DNA of 52,116 nt from a virus. The notes under the pieces were generated by a model. It searched no databases and had not been told where the DNA came from. It worked only from the letters and a program-made list of their open reading frames with translations. Where the stretch lies: the IMG/VR virus record IMGVR_UViG_3300006622_000009, positions 1-52,116 of that record. The stretch is one strand, 5' to 3'. The position numbers were made by a program, and so were the translations under genes. Each line of letters opens with the position of its first letter. The stretch's first letter is position 1. Shown here piece after piece: positions 48,990 through 52,116 of the stretch.

Positions 48990-49207
48990 AACATTCCTAA
49001 TTTACGTTCCAATATCTTAAACCTTTGTGCCTTGTTCAGTTCGGCACTTACCTTCTTGAAGTTCTCGTTTGTAACCTCAAGTCCCCTTTCAATTAGGGTA
49101 TGTCTCACGAGTTCTCCCCACTTTTTCTTCGTGTCCTCGTGTTTCTGCTTCAAGAATTGACCTAATTCTCCTGCATTTACTTTGTAGCTTATCCTTCTAC
49201 GCTTCAT
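48986..49207 (-). CDS. Hypothetical basic helical protein (73 aa)
   Basis: MKRRRISYKVNAGELGQFLK, then QKHEDTKKKWGELVRHTLIE and basic helices. Very basic (about a third Lys/Arg), helical, plausible nucleic-acid binder. No helix-turn-helix can be placed with confidence. Confidence 0.6.
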   Translation of the reverse strand: MKRRRISYKVNAGELGQFLKQKHEDTKKKWGELVRHTLIERGLEVTNENFKKVSAELNKAQRFKILERKLGML

Positions 49208-49225
49208 GATTTATGTGATTTAATT

Positions 49226-49516
49226 TTAAATGTCATATACATTACCCCATGCAGGGTTTTGCCACTCCCAATATAGCCCTGCCTTATTGAGTATGTCGTT
49301 CAGCCTTTCACTTCCCCAAAAGTTTGAGTAGTAATCCAGCCATTCATCTTTGCCTTCCTCTGCACTTATCCAAAAATACCCTCTGTAATTTTGGGAGTTT
49401 GGGTTCGTGTCGTGCCATATTTTTACAGGTGCATTTAAACTTTGCAGTTTCAAAAATGCAGTCTTGACTTTACTTGGCATGTGTGCCAATTCGTTGTCGT
49501 TTCTATTGTACTTCAT
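49226..49516 (-). CDS. Conserved hypothetical protein (96 aa)
   Basis: MKYNRNDNELAHMPSKVKTA, then FLKLQSLNAPVKIWHDTNPN and FWISAEEGKDEWLDYYSNFW, ending NPAWGNVYDI. A Trp-rich globular protein. It is preceded by a leader hairpin (49541-49572) almost the same as that before the next upstream gene. No family is recognised. Confidence 0.65.
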   Translation of the reverse strand: MKYNRNDNELAHMPSKVKTAFLKLQSLNAPVKIWHDTNPNSQNYRGYFWISAEEGKDEWLDYYSNFWGSERLNDILNKAGLYWEWQNPAWGNVYDI

Positions 49517-49540
49517 GATTTATGTAATTAAAAATTAGTT

Positions 49541-49572
49541 CCCCCACCAGATATTCTCTACGCTGATAGGGG
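49541..49572 (-). promoter_or_regulatory. Leader or terminator hairpin, copy 1
   Basis: On the minus strand, CCCCTATCAG pairs with CTGGTGGGGG across a 12-nt loop, then AACTAATTTTTAATTAC. It lies between genes 49583 and 49516. Its 3' half and trailing sequence match the hairpin at 50061-50086. It may be a terminator or an attenuator. Confidence 0.55.
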
Positions 49573-49582
49573 TGGTTGTGGT

Positions 49583-50014
49583 TTATGCTTTGGCTAATTT
49601 AGCTTTGACTTGCTCTGAAATTCTCTGCTTTCTTAGTCCTTTGCCCATTCGAGAAACGGCAAGTTTTGTGTGATACGTTGAGAAGATAGTTTTCTTCGTT
49701 CCGTCCTTCTTGTTGAGCTCTCTATCGGTCAAATTTGCAACTACGTTTTTGACGTTGATATCGCTGATTTTTATCTCTACGTTATCTCTGTCGTTTACGT
49801 ATGCAATGAAGTTTTCCATTGCCTTCTTGCCTTCTGTAAATTCGCTGAATTTACCTTTGGCTGTCACATAGTTCACAAGTGAATTGAGTCCACGAATTTC
49901 CTTCTCATGGGCTGATTTCAACTTGCGTTGCAACTCAATGGCTTTGCTGATTTTCTTTGCTCTTGCCTTTTTCGTTGCGTTACTGATTGCTTTAGTTACA
50001 TTTTGAGTTTTCAT
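49583..50014 (-). CDS. Hypothetical strongly basic protein (143 aa)
   Basis: Begins MKTQNVTKAISNATKKARAK and stays Lys/Ala-rich and helical through about residue 60, with a strand-rich middle (NVEIKISDINVKNVVANLTD) and a basic end (GKGLRKQRISEQVKAKLAKA). Resembles a nucleic-acid-binding or ribosome-interacting protein; no family found. It is preceded by a leader hairpin and by the hairpin-rich region 50168-50420, which may be its 5' untranslated region. Confidence 0.65.
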   Translation of the reverse strand: MKTQNVTKAISNATKKARAKKISKAIELQRKLKSAHEKEIRGLNSLVNYVTAKGKFSEFTEGKKAMENFIAYVNDRDNVEIKISDINVKNVVANLTDRELNKKDGTKKTIFSTYHTKLAVSRMGKGLRKQRISEQVKAKLAKA

Positions 50015-50060
50015 AATAATTGAATTTAAAGATTAATAATAGTGTTTAAAAATGTAGTTA

Positions 50061-50086
50061 CCCCACCAGATTTCACTCTGGTAGGG
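50061..50086 (-). promoter_or_regulatory. Leader or terminator hairpin, copy 2
   Basis: On the minus strand, CCCTACCAGA pairs with TCTGGTGGGG (10 bp, one U-G wobble) across GTGAAA, then TAACTACATTTTTAAAC. It would close the hairpin-rich RNA candidate, or act as an attenuator before the gene 50014-49583. Confidence 0.55.
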
Positions 50087-50491
50087 TTATTCGGTTTTTA
50101 CCTTTCACGCTTTCTCAGGTACGCTCTCTCGTAACGCATGGCGTTTTTGTACTTGTTTTTCCCATAACCTAATCTGTTGATTAGGCGTTCAGTATTCGGT
50201 GGCTTTTACCCCACTTCACGCAAGTTTTCAAACTTGTCGTTGCACTTTACACGATGCCCTGATACGTTGCCTATGGTTGGCTATCTACTCTTGCTTTGAG
50301 CCTTTCGGCTTTGCAGTTCCTCATCTATTACCCCCGAATGAGAGGGGGATATCTAACTTCGTACTTTTTGCTCGTTGAATAACTTGATAAGATGTTATCG
50401 TTTTAACCTGTGAATACAGGGATAACTCTCGTTGCTACTTCGTACTCTGTTGTACTTCGATAATTCAATCTCGACTACACCTATACACGCT
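50061..50491 (-). ncRNA. Candidate structured RNA or long structured leader (about 430 nt)
   Basis: Six compact hairpins lie in about 250 nt: CCTAATC/GATTAGG (50168-50185), CAAGTT/AACTTG (50221-50236), AGCC-GAAA-GGCT read on the minus strand with a GNRA loop (50299-50310), CCCCC/GGGGG (50331-50348), GATAA/TTATC (50386-50399) and CCTGT/ACAGG (50407-50420). The region is more GC-rich than its surroundings, has stops in all frames, and is bounded by a TAAATTTG box at 50498 and the hairpin at 50061-50086. No known family was recognised. The alternatives are a long 5' UTR of gene 50014-49583 or a decayed gene. Confidence 0.45.
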
Positions 50492-50497
50492 ACTTCT

Positions 50498-50505
50498 CAA
50501 ATTTA
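50498..50505 (-). promoter_or_regulatory. Leftward -7 box TAAATTTG
   Basis: TAAATTTG on the minus strand fits TAnnTTTG, just upstream of the hairpin-rich region. No good -33 element was found; TTCG lies at a near-suitable distance. Confidence 0.4.
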
Positions 50506-50540
50506 TAGGCACTCTCGAACTTGTAAGAAAAATCCTACAA

Positions 50541-50556
50541 GTAGGAAATTTCCTAC
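50541..50556. promoter_or_regulatory. 16-bp perfect palindrome with extra half-sites
   Basis: GTAGGAAATTTCCTAC is a perfect palindrome. Just to its left, TCCTACAAGTAGGA forms an overlapping palindrome and CTTGTAAGA a further related half-site. The layout resembles a multi-site operator, about 40 nt upstream of the TAAATTTG box at 50498. Confidence 0.5.
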
Positions 50557-50646
50557 ATGCGTTACACCCTACGAGGTCGAGGGCTGTATGTGTGTGTCGA
50601 TATGTCAAAGAACGATGACACAAACGTATATATATATATTTAGACT

Positions 50647-51165
50647 ACAAAATGCTGATAATGAGCAAGTTACGTTTCTGATATGGCTGTAAGTGGCTGG
50701 TTTTCAGGTAGTTATGGACTTGGCACAAAACATGAAAATAATATGATATTAATAGCATTTTTATGGACATTTCAGTAAAACAATGTTTTTGTTGTGAATA
50801 ATTTAATAAAATTGCGATTTCGTTGCATTATTCTCATGAGAATTTCGCAATAAAATAGGTGTTTTTGGGGTATTTATTGAGAATATGATAATTTGAGGTT
50901 TTTGTTTTGGTATTGTTTCCTTCGGTTGCACAACTAAATTCAGTTTGTAACTTACTGAAAATCAAGTATTTATGATATATGGTATTCCCCCCTAAAATAT
51001 AAGTGTAACTTGTTGATGCTCAGGGTGTTACGCCCTCTCTCTCTGTATCTGAAAAGCTACAACAGAGATAGCTATAAGTCCCTGACACTCAGGCATTTAC
51101 GAGAGTTGTGTGATATGATAAGATACTACAACAAGAATGTAACTATCTGATAGTCAAGCAGTTAC
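50647..51165. repeat. Cluster of six 27-bp imperfect palindromic repeats
   Basis: Consensus GTAACTnnCTGAtnnTCAG followed by about four variable bases and TTAC. Copies: 50647-50673 and 50689-50715 (both reversed), then 50947-50973, 51005-51031, 51074-51100 and 51139-51165 in direct orientation, 58, 69 and 65 bp apart. A seventh is at 51527-51553 and an eighth at 39502-39528. The dyad centres on TGAnnnTCA. Candidate binding sites for a replication initiator or regulator. Between the copies I see AT-rich DNA, a few short inverted repeats and no convincing gene. Confidence 0.7.
50811..50851. repeat. Nested inverted repeats
   Basis: ATTGCGA (50811-50817) and TCGCAAT (50845-50851) flank the perfect 14-bp palindrome ATTCTCATGAGAAT (50830-50843). 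It lies in the AT-rich non-coding stretch between repeat copies 2 and 3. Could be a protein-binding or origin element. Confidence 0.5.
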
Positions 51166-51231
51166 AAAAGGGTAAAAAATCCGTAGGGCATGGCTCAAAG
51201 GTGCACCCCCCCTGAAGAAAAAAAGCAGTTT

Positions 51232-51239
51232 TACTTTTG
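51232..51239 (+). promoter_or_regulatory. Possible rightward -7 box TACTTTTG
   Basis: TACTTTTG fits TAnnTTTG but lies 86 nt before the ATG at 51326, much further than in the other cassettes, and no -33 element is seen. It may drive the 48-codon gene. Confidence 0.3.
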
Positions 51240-51325
51240 CGATGCGATGCGTAATATGTGTGTATAACCCTCAACTTCCACATATCTAACACAATTTGTT
51301 CAGAGGTATTGGTTACATTAGCTAT

Positions 51326-51472
51326 ATGAACACAGACATCGTACTAAGCATATCAAATAGAGTTAAACACGGCCCACTAATTGGCTGGTCATACTTCCCA
51401 AGAGACAAAGAACACAACTATAGAGAGCTGAACTTATACCTATTCTTTATAGGTTTACACGTTAATTTCTAG
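51326..51472 (+). CDS. Small conserved-looking protein (48 aa)
   Basis: MNTDIVLSISNRVKHGPLIG, then WSYFPRDKEHNYRELNLYLF and IGLHVNF. The composition (GPLIGWSYF, then NLYLFFIGLH) is typical of a short phage protein family of Bacteroidetes phages; recalled, not searched. It lies alone in the repeat-rich region, between repeat copies at 51139 and 51527. Its last codons overlap the outer arm of an inverted repeat (51453-51459). Function unknown. Confidence 0.55.
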   Translation: MNTDIVLSISNRVKHGPLIGWSYFPRDKEHNYRELNLYLFFIGLHVNF

Positions 51473-51517
51473 CCAGAATGTTGATTTTCAACATCAGACT
51501 GCTGAATTTATGTAAAC
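51453..51517. repeat. Nested inverted repeat after the small gene
   Basis: GTTTACA (51453-51459) and TGTAAAC (51511-51517) flank the inner hairpin ATGTTGA-TTT-TCAACAT (51478-51494). It has no T-run, so it is not a standard terminator. It lies 10 bp from the repeat block at 51527. Confidence 0.5.
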
Positions 51518-51526
51518 ATTTTTCTT

Positions 51527-51570
51527 GTAACTTACTGATTACTAGTCTTTTATGTTAATATGTTGATTTT
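51527..51570. repeat. Repeat block shared with 39.5 kb
   Basis: GTAACTTACTGATTACTAG (51527-51545) followed by TATGTTAATATGTT (51551-51564); 35 of 44 bases match 39502-39545. It is followed by an AT-rich run (GTATATAATAGTATTATA). Upstream of the groEL promoter. Confidence 0.65.
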
Positions 51571-51660
51571 ACTACCTATTATAGAGATTTAAAAATAATA
51601 GTATATAATAGTATTATACTATAGTAGTATAGAGAAGAATAAAACTGTCATATTAACATG

Positions 51661-51693
51661 TTTTGTTTTTTGGTATTGTTATTGGTATATTTG
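51661..51693 (+). promoter_or_regulatory. Promoter TTTTG-N20-TATATTTG before groEL
   Basis: TTTTG at 51661-51665, a 20-nt spacer and TATATTTG at 51686-51693, 16 nt before the ATG. The only rightward box with a convincing -33 element. Confidence 0.7.
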
Positions 51694-51709
51694 TAGAAAA
51701 TCTAATCGA

Positions 51710-52116
51710 ATGAATGAATTAAGTTATACACCAAAAGAACTTGTGTTCGACCAGGAGGGTCGTGACAAGTTGCTAAATGGAATCGAAAAGATTTCAGAAG
51801 CAGTTAAGAGTACACTCGGTCCACGAGGAAACACAGTACTTATAGAATCACAAAACCATACTAAAGGAGTTACCATTACAAAGGATGGTGTTACAGTAGC
51901 AAAGTCAATAGCACTTGAAGACCCTGTTGAGAATCTAGCTGTACGCATTATGAAGGATGCAGCAGACAGAACAGCAGTCAGTGCAGGTGACGGCACAACT
52001 ACAGCTATTGTTCTTACAGAAGCTATTATCAAAGCGGGTATGGAACATCTATCTTCAGGGGACGTTAGTGTCACAGAGGTAATCCGTGAGATTAACGATA
52101 TGTCTGATGAGATAGT
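51710..52116 (+). CDS. groEL: GroEL-type chaperonin (N-terminal part, cut by window edge)
   Basis: 135 codons are visible before the window ends; full GroEL is about 540. Group I chaperonin ATP-site motifs are intact: STLGPRGNTVLI (counterpart of TLGPKG), TITKDGVTVAKSIALED (the first catalytic Asp) and SAGDGTTTAIVL (the DGTTTA Asp). It folds proteins inside a double-ring cage, with a GroES cap. The sequence diverges from bacterial GroEL (MNELSYTPKELVFDQEGRDK start, AVRIMKDAADRTAVSAGD) and no groES precedes it. It has its own Bacteroidetes-type promoter, which argues for a phage gene. Phage GroELs are known but uncommon. A GroES-like partner is at 1462-1995. Confidence 0.9.
   Translation, partial: MNELSYTPKELVFDQEGRDKLLNGIEKISEAVKSTLGPRGNTVLIESQNHTKGVTITKDGVTVAKSIALEDPVENLAVRIMKDAADRTAVSAGDGTTTAIVLTEAIIKAGMEHLSSGDVSVTEVIREINDMSDEI

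Noticed and set aside
50432-50692. 86-codon plus-strand frame
   Set aside because: It runs through palindromes, hairpins and a 27-bp repeat copy. The composition is erratic and there is no start cassette like those of the other plus-strand genes.
50647-51165. CRISPR-like array
   Set aside because: Repeats are palindromic, degenerate, in both orientations and unevenly spaced, with no constant-length spacers or cas genes.
51190-51267. 25-codon plus-strand frame starting MAQRCTPPEEKK
   Set aside because: It has three Cys and a plausible start, but no overlap, leader or neighbour supports it, and a TACTTTTG box lies inside it. Left unannotated.
1-52116. tRNA genes, integrase, transposase, RNA polymerase or DNA polymerase
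   Set aside because: I looked for cloverleaf T-arm motifs and for the catalytic motifs of these enzymes in all large frames and found none. The missing polymerase most likely lies outside the window.

Overview
This window reads as part of the genome of a tailed, podovirus-like phage of a Bacteroidetes (probably flavobacterial) host. Supporting signs are low GC, repeated TAnnTTTG promoter boxes (the Bacteroidetes -7 element) in place of sigma70 boxes, A/T-rich start leaders with no Shine-Dalgarno motif, and a virion module resembling that of crAss-like and Cellulophaga podoviruses. Both ends are cut inside genes: a holin on the left and a groEL-like gene on the right. No DNA polymerase, integrase, tRNA, IS element or CRISPR array was seen, so this is not a whole genome. 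Family names come from motif recognition by eye; no database search was run.

Layout. (1) 1-31.6 kb, plus strand, is packaging, virion and lysis: holin fragment, small basic protein, a jelly-roll-like fibre protein, a GroES-like protein, putative small terminase, large terminase, portal, scaffold, major capsid protein, two adaptor/ring proteins, a 2450-residue muzzle-type tail protein with two von Willebrand A-like regions, two further tail proteins, and three internal (ejected) virion proteins, the last 2411 residues long. (2) 31.6-42.1 kb, minus strand, is DNA metabolism: PD-(D/E)XK nuclease, dATP/dGTP diphosphohydrolase-like protein, metallophosphoesterase, two proteins with a DnaA domain IV-like helix-turn-helix, VRR-NUC nuclease, SF2 helicase, primase/SF3 helicase, SSB-like protein, and an exonuclease plus single-strand annealing protein pair. 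(3) 42.3-50.0 kb, minus strand, is an accessory array of mostly small genes. It contains an operon with its own promoter that encodes an amidoligase-like enzyme and a glutamine amidotransferase/gamma-glutamylcyclotransferase fusion. (4) 50.0-51.7 kb is mostly non-coding: a hairpin-rich RNA candidate, 27-bp palindromic repeats, other inverted repeats and one small gene. (5) From 51.71 kb a divergent GroEL begins.

How it fits together. Leftward genes are packed with ATGA-type overlaps and served by a few full TTTG-N19/20-TAnnTTTG promoters. Rightward virion genes are served by short TAnnTTTG-leader-ATG cassettes. The two strands converge at about 31.57 kb, where a strong leftward promoter and terminator bracket a probable small RNA of about 150 nt. 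Virion assembly may use a phage-encoded chaperonin pair (GroES-like at 1.5 kb, GroEL at 51.7 kb, close together if the genome is circular). The 50-51.6 kb repeats are candidate origin or control sites, and one element is partly copied at 39.5 kb upstream of the primase-helicase.

At least twelve short genes (27-54 codons) were found by reading the gaps between the longer frames. Most are supported by stop/start overlaps with their neighbours.
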